From positions 1-5,281 of the forward strand of contig JAITBO010000074.1 in assembly GCA_031283505.1 (NCBI GenBank): a stretch of DNA of 5,281 bases. Reading direction: 5' to 3'. The notes beneath the pieces were generated by a model. That model saw only the letters and a program-made list of their open reading frames with translations. It made no database searches and was not told the origin of the DNA. Source of the stretch: Treponema sp. GTDB lineage: Bacteria > Spirochaetota > Spirochaetia > Treponematales > Breznakiellaceae. A program made the position numbers and the translations under genes. Below are positions 1 to 5,262 of the stretch, piece after piece (position 1 is the first letter of the stretch; every line of letters starts with the position of its first letter).

Positions 1-2
1 TG

Positions 3-74
3 GAAAAGTTTGAGATACTCCATGAAAGAATAGGACGGCTCCTGAAATTACGGACACCTATTCCCGCCCATTGA
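3..74 (+). CDS. Possible C-terminal tail of the intron-encoded protein (partial)
   Basis: One plus-strand frame is open from the window edge for 23 codons and ends at a TGA at 72-74, directly against domain V. The peptide reads EKFEILHERIGRLLKLRTPI and then PAH. Group II intron proteins are encoded in domain IV, upstream of domain V, so a reverse transcriptase/maturase ending near here would fit the position. However, 23 open codons can occur by chance, the residues show no recognisable maturase or endonuclease motif, and a stop this close to domain V is unusual. Another plus-strand frame closes after 10 codons and the third after 3. This is a positional guess only. Confidence 0.25.
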   Translation, partial: EKFEILHERIGRLLKLRTPIPAH

Positions 75-106
75 ACCGCCGTGTACCGAACGGTACGCAC
101 GGTGGT
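75..106 (+). ncRNA. Group II intron domain V
   Basis: The hairpin has a nine-pair lower stem (75-83 with 98-106, including one G-U pair at 78/103), a two-nucleotide CG bulge at 96-97 on the 3' side, a four-pair upper stem (84-87 with 92-95) and a GAAC loop at 88-91. This is the standard domain V plan: long lower stem, 2-nt bulge, short upper stem and tetraloop. The catalytic triad position reads CGC (77-79), a variant known from the Oceanobacillus iheyensis intron structure, rather than the commoner AGC. Domain V binds the catalytic magnesium ions for splicing and retrohoming. The intact pairing suggests this copy is not decayed here. Confidence 0.88.
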
Positions 107-108
107 GT

Positions 109-147
109 GAGAGGACGGCCACTCAAATAATGGGTGGCCTCCTACTC
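109..147 (+). ncRNA. Group II intron domain VI with bulged branch-point adenosine
   Basis: The lower stem pairs GAG 109-111 with CTC 145-147 and AGGA 112-115 with TCCT 140-143, leaving A144 as a single bulged base. The upper stem pairs 117-124 with 132-139 (eight pairs, one G-U) around an AAATAAT loop, with C116 unpaired. A144 is the seventh base from the intron end, the usual place for the branch-point adenosine whose 2'-OH starts lariat formation. Pairing was done by hand. Confidence 0.85.
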
Positions 148-160
148 GATTAATCTAAAC

Positions 161-190
161 CTCCGTGTTCTTCCGGGTATCTCCGTGGTT
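161..190. repeat. Three imperfect 10-nt tandem repeats beside the intron end
   Basis: Read on the plus strand the units are ctccgtgttc, ttccgggtat and ctccgtggtt, in exact 10-nt register. Read on the minus strand they are AACCACGGAG, ATACCCGGAA and GAACACGGAG. That form resembles the ACCACGGAGACACGGAG-like repeats that I recall as dispersed in many bacterial genomes, often next to genes of the GxxExxY family. The resemblance is from memory and was not searched. The array begins 11 nt after the predicted intron 3' end. Confidence 0.5.
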
Positions 191-253
191 AAAATTTCTA
201 TGCGTTTATCCTGTCTCATCAGGAGCCACGATACAGGGTCTTTAATTTTCTCC

Positions 254-278
254 CCTGTTGCGCCGATAAAATAACAGG
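254..278 (+). promoter_or_regulatory. Inverted repeat covering the weak ribosome-binding site of the exported-protein gene
   Basis: CCTGTT at 254-259 can pair with AACAGG at 273-278 across a 13-nt loop. The only Shine-Dalgarno-like bases ahead of the ATG at 284 are the AGG at 276-278, which lie inside the 3' arm, so the hairpin could hide the ribosome-binding site. With six pairs it may be chance. I see no convincing -35/-10 pair for this gene in 151-283; TAAAAT at 267-272 lacks a proper -35 partner. Confidence 0.25.
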
Positions 279-283
279 CGTCT

Positions 284-1978
284 ATGAAGCAAATCTTCAA
301 AAATATCATTTTATATATCACTCTCTTTCTAATTCCGGGCGGCGTCTTTGCCTATGGCGAAAAAAACCTGATCCTGGGGGGCGTGGCAGGCTGGGAAGCG
401 GCGGAGAAGCGGGAAGGCATTGCCGAAGTTGGATCTGTGCGGCCCAATCCCGTGCTGGTACTGTCTTCGGCCAGAGATGACGCCGCCGGTCTGGATATGG
501 CGCTTTCCTTTGATGAAGGCCGGCCCGATTTGTTTACGGATCGGACCGGGCACTATCGGACGGCCGTATCAGCGGCAGCGGCTTCGACAGATATGCGTTG
601 GGCCAGAGCCGGGATGGGGGCGGTTCACTTTTTTGGCAGCGCCATGCCGGTTGTTCAGGCGGGCTTGCGGGATCCGGAACCGCTGGTTATTACCCCTCAT
701 TCACGGGAGGCGATCCTGGCGCCGGAATCACGGATTCGGGACTTTACCTTGGAATTTTGGCTTTATCCTATGAATATGGAAAATGGGGAACAGATACTAA
801 CCTGGACTTCCACCCGGCTGACTCGCCGGGGAGAACCGATATACCAGCGTATACAGTGCATGGCGATGAAGAACAGGTTGCAATGGACCTTTCTGGACTT
901 TTTTACCGCCCCGGACGAAAGCCGCCAACTGACGTTTTCTCCCAAAGGATCTTCGCCGGTAGCGCCCCAGACCTGGAGCCATCATCTTATCAGATTTGAC
1001 GCCGGTACGGGGCTTCTGGAGTACCTGGTTGACGGTATTCCCGAAGACATCCTCTACGTGACCTCTACAGGCCATGAGGGAGGCGAGGTCTACACCCCCC
1101 GCATAGGGGAGGAAGGCCGGCTGGTCCTGGGCGGACGGTTTTCCGGGCTTATGGACGAATTCAGGCTCTACGGCGCATTTGTGGATCAGCCCTTGCTCAA
1201 GAAGTATTCAGGCCGGGAAGGGCGCATGGAAACCCGTATTCTGGACTTGGGAGAGGGAGACAGCAGGATCCTCAGGGTGGACGCCTTTGGGGGCAGGACC
1301 TCCTATGCCGGGAGAATACGGGAACCGGCTGTTTCGGGAACCTCCGGCGGCGCACTGGTCTCGGCTCGGGGAGGGGCTGCAATTTTGGCAACCCCCGCCA
1401 ATGAGTACAGCGGTAGCGGCTCTTTCAATTTTGCCGATGATTCGGCGATCCGGTTCTTCATCAGGACCGGGGACGCCCCTTACCTTGGCAGCGCGGCCTG
1501 GCGTTCCTTTGAGCCGGGGACGGAACTGGACATTGGCTTAAAGGGGAACGGCTTGCGGGGCCGGTTTATCCAACTGGCGGCGGAATTCTACCCTTCCGGA
1601 GATGGGGAGACCACGCCGTACCTGGAGGAACTGCGGATCACCTACGCCGCCGACGAGCCGCCCCGTCCCCCCGCCCTGGTGACCGCTGTTGCCCGGGACG
1701 GAGCAGTAGACCTCTCCTGGCGTCCCAGCCCTGACCGGGATGTAGAAGGTTACTTGGTGTATTATGGGACAAACCAGGGGGAATACTTCGGCGAAGGCGC
1801 CGCGCCGGGTTCGTCCCCGGTCAATGTGGGCAAACGTACTTCGATTCATATAGATGGCCTCAGGAACGGAGTCCTCTATTACTTTGCGGTATCCGCCTAT
1901 GACCGTGTAAACGCTTCCCACGCCGGCGGATTTTCCCGAGAAGCAACCGCCCGCCCGCAGAGATCGCCGGATGATTAA
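284..1978 (+). CDS. Exported LamG-like / fibronectin type III domain protein
   Basis: This 564-residue protein starts with a Sec signal peptide: lysines at 2 and 6, a hydrophobic core at about 8-19, and a probable signal peptidase I site after VFA at 21-23. There is no lipobox cysteine, so it is expected to be periplasmic or surface-released, not a lipoprotein. Residues about 65-305 look like a concanavalin A/LamG jelly roll, with the typical FTLEFWLYP strand at 154-162 and a closing FSGLMDEFRLY at 286-296. Residues about 312-455 are a beta-rich segment without a family I can name, ending in PYLEELRITY. Residues about 462-558 form a fibronectin type III domain, with VDLSWRPSPDRDVEGYLVYY at 475-494 and a later LYYFAVSAYD. 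Such modules usually bind carbohydrate or protein; no catalytic motif is visible, so the ligand is unknown. The ATG is the only start that includes the signal peptide. The ribosome-binding site is weak and the gene stands alone, closed by a terminator. Confidence 0.85.
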   Translation: MKQIFKNIILYITLFLIPGGVFAYGEKNLILGGVAGWEAAEKREGIAEVGSVRPNPVLVLSSARDDAAGLDMALSFDEGRPDLFTDRTGHYRTAVSAAAASTDMRWARAGMGAVHFFGSAMPVVQAGLRDPEPLVITPHSREAILAPESRIRDFTLEFWLYPMNMENGEQILTWTSTRLTRRGEPIYQRIQCMAMKNRLQWTFLDFFTAPDESRQLTFSPKGSSPVAPQTWSHHLIRFDAGTGLLEYLVDGIPEDILYVTSTGHEGGEVYTPRIGEEGRLVLGGRFSGLMDEFRLYGAFVDQPLLKKYSGREGRMETRILDLGEGDSRILRVDAFGGRTSYAGRIREPAVSGTSGGALVSARGGAAILATPANEYSGSGSFNFADDSAIRFFIRTGDAPYLGSAAWRSFEPGTELDIGLKGNGLRGRFIQLAAEFYPSGDGETTPYLEELRITYAADEPPRPPALVTAVARDGAVDLSWRPSPDRDVEGYLVYYGTNQGEYFGEGAAPGSSPVNVGKRTSIHIDGLRNGVLYYFAVSAYDRVNASHAGGFSREATARPQRSPDD

Positions 1979-1996
1979 CCGGAACGGCGTTTTTTT
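1965..1996 (+). terminator. Likely intrinsic terminator overlapping the stop codon of the exported-protein gene
   Basis: CGCCG at 1965-1969 pairs with CGGCG at 1985-1989, followed at once by seven T (1990-1996). The TAA stop codon at 1976-1978 lies in the 15-nt loop, where an additional CCGG/CCGG pairing (1967-1970 with 1979-1982) is an alternative. The stem is only five GC pairs, so strength is moderate, but the T tract is well placed. Confidence 0.55.
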
Positions 1997-1997
1997 A

Positions 1998-2096
1998 CCG
2001 GCAGACGAGCTCGATTCGTGGTTCTTCATTCATCCTCCTGCTTCATGCTTCTATATCGAGGCTCGTACCCGGCGCATTCCCGTTTGCGTTCTGCCG
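1998..2096. repeat. Extended imperfect inverted repeat in the spacer before the HDOD gene
   Basis: The core arms are 2005-2015 (ACGAGCTCGAT) and 2055-2066, which pair over 11 bp with one bulged G around a 39-nt loop. Outside them CCGG at 1998-2001 can pair with CCGG at 2069-2072. Alternatively CGGCAGACG at 1999-2007 can pair with 2087-2096 with one bulged T. The two outer pairings exclude each other. The element lies between the terminator and the putative promoter, so it is probably not in the HDOD transcript from that promoter; it could act in read-through RNA or as a DNA-level site. Confidence 0.45.
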
Positions 2097-2101
2097 ATAT
2101 G

Positions 2102-2133
2102 TTGATTTAGACTTAAAAATATGAGAGTATACT
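2102..2133 (+). promoter_or_regulatory. Putative promoter of the HDOD-MBL operon
   Basis: TATACT at 2128-2133 matches the sigma-70 -10 consensus at five of six positions. The -35 is uncertain: TTGATT at 2102-2107 gives a 20-nt spacer and TTAGAC at 2107-2112 gives 15 nt. The -10 box lies inside a perfect 10-bp palindrome GAGTATACTC (2125-2134). Transcription would start around 2140, leaving a leader of only about ten bases, which contains AGG at 2142-2144 as the only Shine-Dalgarno-like element. Confidence 0.45.
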
Positions 2134-2149
2134 CCGGTGACAGGTTTCT

Positions 2150-3013
2150 ATGAGTGATGAATTAAGCCGCCGGGTGAGGGATTACATAAAAGATATTCCC
2201 AGTCTTCCTACGTCAGTGTTCAAGGTGCTTGAAATCTGCGACAATGTGCAGACCAGTCCGGCGGATTTGAACCATGTCATATCTTTAGACCCCGTACTAG
2301 TGGGCCGCGTCCTAAAGTTGCTGAATTCAGCCTATTACGGGCTGAACCATCAAGTCACCAGCCTTGTCCGGGCCATCATCATGTTGGGAATCAATACGGT
2401 GAAAAACCTCGCCCTGTCCACCGCTATCATTGGGAATCTTCCCGCCGGGAAAGAATCTGACGGACTTGACATGGAGGGGTTCTGGCGGCATTCCCTGTGC
2501 GTTGGGGTGGCCGCTAAGTTGCTGGCGGAAAAGCGGGGGATCGATTTTAAACAACGGGAAGAGTATTTCACCGCCGGCCTCCTCCACGATATAGGGAAGA
2601 TACCGTTAAACGCGGTTTTAAAGCAGGAATATATGAACGCCGTGAATATGGCCGATGTGGAGCGGATAAGCCTTGTCCGGGCCGAAGTTCGGAGCTTAGG
2701 GATCGATCACTGCGCGGCGGGCGCGATGATCGCGGATAGTTGGAGGCTTCAGGGCGCGGTGGGTGACACCATAACAATGCATCACAGTTACGCTGAATAC
2801 GATGGTCCCTGCAAAGACATTTTGTTTAGTGTGGCTGCGGCGAACCGTTTTGCCATTGCTGCCGAGATAGGTTTTGCCGGGGATATGTATGTGGAAAAGC
2901 CAGATCCCATGATATGGGAATATCTTGGCCTCTCCCATGACATTTTGGATGAAATTGAACCGGCGGTCAACAGGGAAATCGAAAAAGCCAAGGTATTTTT
3001 AATGCTGCAATAA
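2150..3013 (+). CDS. HDOD domain protein, putative signalling regulator
   Basis: The 287-residue protein is essentially one HDOD domain, of normal length for a stand-alone member. The N-terminal part has the family signature: IPSLPTSVFKVLEI at 16-29, the ISLDPVLVGRVLKLLNSAYYG segment around 44-64, then RAIIMLGINTVKNLALS at 74-90. The HD-like half keeps many metal-site-type residues: H114 in FWRHS, H146-D147 in LLHDIGK, H187 in GIDHCAAGAMIADSW, and HH at 211-212; the last position of the canonical HD set reads N232 (AANRFA). HDOD domains are related to HD phosphohydrolases but are mostly thought to act as non-catalytic regulators in chemotaxis, cyclic-di-GMP and stress signalling. It has no signal peptide or membrane segment, so it is cytoplasmic. 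It is the first gene of a two-gene operon with the MBL-fold gene 9 nt downstream. The family call is strong; any activity or partner is inference. Confidence 0.9.
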   Translation: MSDELSRRVRDYIKDIPSLPTSVFKVLEICDNVQTSPADLNHVISLDPVLVGRVLKLLNSAYYGLNHQVTSLVRAIIMLGINTVKNLALSTAIIGNLPAGKESDGLDMEGFWRHSLCVGVAAKLLAEKRGIDFKQREEYFTAGLLHDIGKIPLNAVLKQEYMNAVNMADVERISLVRAEVRSLGIDHCAAGAMIADSWRLQGAVGDTITMHHSYAEYDGPCKDILFSVAAANRFAIAAEIGFAGDMYVEKPDPMIWEYLGLSHDILDEIEPAVNREIEKAKVFLMLQ

Positions 3014-3016
3014 GGA
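3011..3016 (+). promoter_or_regulatory. Shine-Dalgarno overlapping the HDOD stop codon
   Basis: TAAGGA at 3011-3016 contains the TAA stop of the HDOD gene and is a good ribosome-binding site, 6 nt before the ATG at 3023. This fixes the start of the MBL-fold gene and suggests translational coupling of the pair. Confidence 0.75.
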
Positions 3017-3022
3017 ACAGAA

Positions 3023-3940
3023 ATGTTGTCACTGAAAATTTGGGGTGACAGGGGAACTATCCCCTGCCCCGGCGCCGACACTGTTATATACGGAGGAAAT
3101 ACTACCTGTCTTGAAATCCGCGCTGATGAACGGCTCGTCATCGTAGATATGGGGACAGGCATACGGCCCCTGGGTGAATGGCTCATGGATCACGATTTGC
3201 GGGAGAAAGGGAACATTGACGCGGACATTTTCATTACCCATACTCACTGGGATCACATCATGGGTTTTCCTGTCTTTACTCCCGCATTTATCCCGTCCTG
3301 TACCCTGCGCATCCGCAGTCCCGTGTCCTCCGGGGACGAAACCCTCAAGTCCATCCTGGGTGAACAGCTTTCCTACCGTTATTGGCCGGTAAGACTCAGA
3401 GAGCTTGCCGCCCAGATCGAATACGATCAGATAAAAGAAACAACCATGGATTTGGGAAAAGGGCTCAGGGTGACTACCAAATACCTTAACCATCCGATCC
3501 TTTGCTTGGGCTACCGTTTTGACTACCAGGGAAAATCCATCGTTACCGCTTATGACACGGAACCCTTTAGAAACGTATTTCCCACGGACCCTTCGGAAAG
3601 CGGCTACGATAAAGTCGTCGCACTGGAAGGGGAAGCCGCCGCCCGGGAAGAAAATGAAAAGCTCCTCTGTTTTTACCGGGATGCGGACATCCTTATCCAC
3701 GACAGCCAGTACACCGATGAGGAATTTTACCCCGCTAAATTTGGCTGGGGTCATTCTACTTACGAACAGGCCATAAGCGCCGCCTGCGGCGCGGCGGTCA
3801 AAAGGCTGCTCTTTTTCCACCATGATCCCAAGCGTACCGACGCCCAACTCGCCGAACTGGAAGAGCGCTATCGCCGCGAAAACGAAGGCGCCGGACCTGA
3901 GTTCATAACGGCCCGGGAAGGGCTGACGCTGGAAGTTTAA
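3023..3940 (+). CDS. MBL-fold metallohydrolase (tRNase Z/PhnP-like arrangement)
   Basis: The 305-residue cytoplasmic protein is a metallo-beta-lactamase-fold hydrolase. It opens with the conserved WGDRGTIPCPG (7-17) and YGGNTTCLEI (23-32) segments, followed by D42 in VDMGTG. The HxHxDH metal motif is THTHWDH with H73, H75, D77 and H78. Further metal-ligand candidates are H157 (LNHP), D178 (YDTE) and H266 or H267 (FFHHDP). The later IHDSQY (225-230) and WGHSTYEQA (242-250) segments recall the HEAT and HST motifs of tRNase Z-like phosphodiesterases. All ligands for a two-metal site seem present, so it should be active, probably on a phosphodiester, perhaps a cyclic nucleotide. Substrate is not determinable. 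It lacks the long exosite arm insertion expected of true tRNase Z, as far as I can see, so I do not call it rnz. The start is supported by the ribosome-binding site at 3011-3016. It follows the HDOD gene by 9 nt and meets the minus-strand gene tail to tail after 4 nt. Confidence 0.88.
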   Translation: MLSLKIWGDRGTIPCPGADTVIYGGNTTCLEIRADERLVIVDMGTGIRPLGEWLMDHDLREKGNIDADIFITHTHWDHIMGFPVFTPAFIPSCTLRIRSPVSSGDETLKSILGEQLSYRYWPVRLRELAAQIEYDQIKETTMDLGKGLRVTTKYLNHPILCLGYRFDYQGKSIVTAYDTEPFRNVFPTDPSESGYDKVVALEGEAAAREENEKLLCFYRDADILIHDSQYTDEEFYPAKFGWGHSTYEQAISAACGAAVKRLLFFHHDPKRTDAQLAELEERYRRENEGAGPEFITAREGLTLEV

Positions 3941-3944
3941 GACC

Positions 3945-5036
3945 CTATTCCGCCAGAAATAACCCGGACTCCCCGGCGCCCGCTTCTCCCGGAAGGGTCC
4001 GCAGGACGAACGTGTTCGGCTTGGACGCTATGCTACCGGGCTCATCGGGATTTCCATAATACGAGATACTGCCGGCGGGAACTATTTCCGCCAGTACATC
4101 GGCGGCGGTATTTATGGCTATACGGTTTTGCTCTTCCCTGGTAAAGGCCCGGCAGGTCGGACAGGAACACCAGGTAAGTTCTTTTTTCCGGTCCGGCCAG
4201 AGGTGAAAAACCGAAACTTCCGGGTTTTCCCGAAAACGCCGCTCCGCTTCCCGTTTTATGATGGCGATGGTGTCGGGATTGGTGGAACAGAAATTATACT
4301 TTTTAACCCGCCGACCTTCTTCCATGCGGAATACTTCCCGGTGGAAAGAAAAAATTTTCCGGGGGACAAGGAGGGAAAGTTCCCAGCCGCCGGCCTCAAT
4401 TGCCAGGGCATGATCTTTCACTATGCGGAGGAGTTTTTCCCGGCTCCGGCACACGACCCCGGCGATCCCGCTTAAAAGAGGGACCTTGTCTTTCAGGGGC
4501 AGGACCACGGCATCTATGCGATTGCGGACAGCCCAGAGTACCGCCTGTTCCCGGTATTTGAGCGGGGTTTCCCCGGTTATCACCAGCCGCCGTTTCCTGG
4601 AGAGGTCCGTCTCCGATGGCTGGTGAACGGCAGGGTATTCCAGGAGATACGCGCCGTCTCTTGGGGCCGGGGAAGGCGGCAGTTTTTCCAGACCGGGCCG
4701 GGGCCAGCGGACGCCCAGGGCATCCAGAAAGCTGTAGACTCCGTTGCACAGTCCCCGTCCCGAAGCGCCGTATATTTCCAGGCGGTCCATGCCCAAACGC
4801 CAGGAAAAACCGTTCCTGAAATCCCGGCCCGGTTCGGCGTTAAGCAGGATGATGGGGATCGGCTCGTCCGGAACATCCCGGAGGGCGTCTGCCAGGGTCG
4901 CCGCCCTGGACGGGAGTCCCGCCTGTTCCCGGAGCAGGCCGATGATACGGGCCATATCCGCCCCGGCTTTCCGGGCTGCCGCTGGTTCAGGGGGAACCAG
5001 GACAACCCAATCTCTGGAAACATCAAAATTGATCAT
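3945..5036 (-). CDS. GH67 N-domain-like / DUF4838-like protein, apparently C-terminally short
   Basis: This 363-residue protein has an N-terminal alpha/beta region (about 8-118) like the N-terminal domain of family 67 alpha-glucuronidases, ending in the recognisable RGLCNGVYSFLDALGVRWPR at 94-113. From about 150 it resembles DUF4838: an RNRIDAVVLP segment at 171-180, NFCSTNPDTI at 248-257, and VFHLWPDR (276-283) followed by a cysteine cluster C290, C292, C295 (CSCPTC), as in the family's D..xC.C..C pattern. DUF4838 proteins are often associated with glycan degradation, but catalytic activity is not established. Relatives I remember are much longer (500 residues or more), and here the sequence stops soon after SISYYGNPDEPG (323-334) and NTFVLRTLP, where they would continue into the second half. 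No signal peptide is present, so it should be cytoplasmic. The ATG at 5036 has no Shine-Dalgarno; a TATACT box ends 6 nt before it, implying a leaderless mRNA. Family assignment is by pattern memory, not a search. Confidence 0.75.
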   Translation of the reverse strand: MINFDVSRDWVVLVPPEPAAARKAGADMARIIGLLREQAGLPSRAATLADALRDVPDEPIPIILLNAEPGRDFRNGFSWRLGMDRLEIYGASGRGLCNGVYSFLDALGVRWPRPGLEKLPPSPAPRDGAYLLEYPAVHQPSETDLSRKRRLVITGETPLKYREQAVLWAVRNRIDAVVLPLKDKVPLLSGIAGVVCRSREKLLRIVKDHALAIEAGGWELSLLVPRKIFSFHREVFRMEEGRRVKKYNFCSTNPDTIAIIKREAERRFRENPEVSVFHLWPDRKKELTWCSCPTCRAFTREEQNRIAINTAADVLAEIVPAGSISYYGNPDEPGSIASKPNTFVLRTLPGEAGAGESGLFLAE

Positions 5037-5042
5037 AACGGA

Positions 5043-5071
5043 AGTATACCGTATTTTCAGGGGAGATTTAA
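5043..5071 (-). promoter_or_regulatory. Putative promoter giving a leaderless transcript for the DUF4838-like gene
   Basis: On the minus strand TATACT (5048-5043) is preceded by TTAAAT (5071-5066) with a 17-nt spacer. The ATG begins 6 nt after the -10 box, so the expected transcription start falls on or next to the A of the ATG at 5036. There is no Shine-Dalgarno, which fits leaderless initiation. The -10 box sits in the spacer of a short dyad, ACGG at 5038-5041 and CCGT at 5049-5052, a possible operator. The -35 match is weak (three of six). Confidence 0.5.
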
Positions 5072-5124
5072 GCGGGAATCGTCTCGGACTCCTCGAATTT
5101 TGTAAATGTCCCCGGCAAAGCCCG

Positions 5125-5184
5125 AAACTGAACCCACAGAATCAACAACCCCGCCCTTTAGACTAAACTTGACCCACAGAGTCA
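5125..5184. repeat. Direct repeat of about 20 nt with a 40-nt period
   Basis: The units at 5125-5144 and 5165-5184 share the form AAACT, two variable bases, ACCCACAGA, one variable base, TCA: 17 of 20 positions agree. The 40-nt offset is not a multiple of three, so the repeat is not preserved in one reading frame, which argues against coding. No third unit is visible at the same spacing on either side. It lies about 90-150 nt upstream of the minus-strand gene's start and could be a pair of regulator sites or a repeat-element remnant. Confidence 0.45.
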
Positions 5185-5189
5185 CACGA

Positions 5190-5262
5190 GGAACTCCCGG
5201 TAGGCCGGCAGAATATATAACTTCATCAGCCCTATCCATATTGTTTTGACTCCGGGAGGTCC
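5190..5262. repeat. Weak inverted repeat at the right end
   Basis: GGAACTCCCGG at 5190-5200 is the reverse complement of CCGGGAGGTCC at 5252-5262 except for one base, with 51 nt between the arms. No T tract follows on either strand, so it is not an intrinsic terminator. The rest of 5037-5281 shows no gene I can support. Confidence 0.25.

Larger units (their letters stand above)
1..150 (+). mobile_element. 3' end of a group II intron (truncated by the window edge)
   Basis: The last 76 bases of this stretch fold into the two diagnostic 3' domains of a self-splicing group II intron: domain V at 75-106 and domain VI at 109-147, followed by a 3-nt linker GAT. The intron would therefore end with AT at 149-150, matching the AY terminus typical of the class, and the 3' exon would begin at 151. 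The orientation is plus, so the reverse transcriptase/maturase gene, if the element is full length, should lie just left of the window. Bases 1-74 would correspond to the end of domain IV and possibly the tail of the intron protein. The structure is seen directly in the sequence; identity as a group II intron follows from established domain V/VI architecture. Whether the copy is complete or mobile cannot be told from this window. Confidence 0.88.

Noticed and set aside
1538..2029. Minus-strand open frame (163 codons) over the end of the exported-protein gene
   Set aside because: It lies opposite the FN3 domain coding sequence and across the likely terminator, with no family resemblance.
3029..3847. 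Long minus-strand open frame (272 codons) antisense to the MBL-fold gene
   Set aside because: The plus-strand frame carries an intact HTHWDH site and other family motifs; the antisense peptide has no recognisable features and no proper ribosome-binding context was seen.
3941..3944. A bidirectional terminator between the convergent genes
   Set aside because: Only 4 nt separate the stop codons, and no hairpin with a T tract was found in the ends of either gene. A bulged CGGAC...GTCCG stem at about 3964-4002 has no T run after it.
3945..4475. A frameshift explaining the short DUF4838-like protein
   Set aside because: No minus-strand frame beyond 3945 continues with family-like sequence; the adjoining DNA is the intact MBL gene, so a simple frameshift is not supported.
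4623..5105. Plus-strand open frame (160 codons) antisense to the DUF4838-like gene
   Set aside because: The peptide is rich in Gly, Arg and Pro, typical of antisense frames in GC-rich coding DNA, and shows no motifs; the minus-strand gene has recognisable domain signatures.
5057..5239. Minus-strand 60-codon open frame upstream of the DUF4838-like gene, with a GGAG 10 nt before its ATG
   Set aside because: It spans the direct repeat whose 40-nt offset changes frame, and it runs into the putative promoter; the peptide matches nothing I know. Kept only as a remote possibility.
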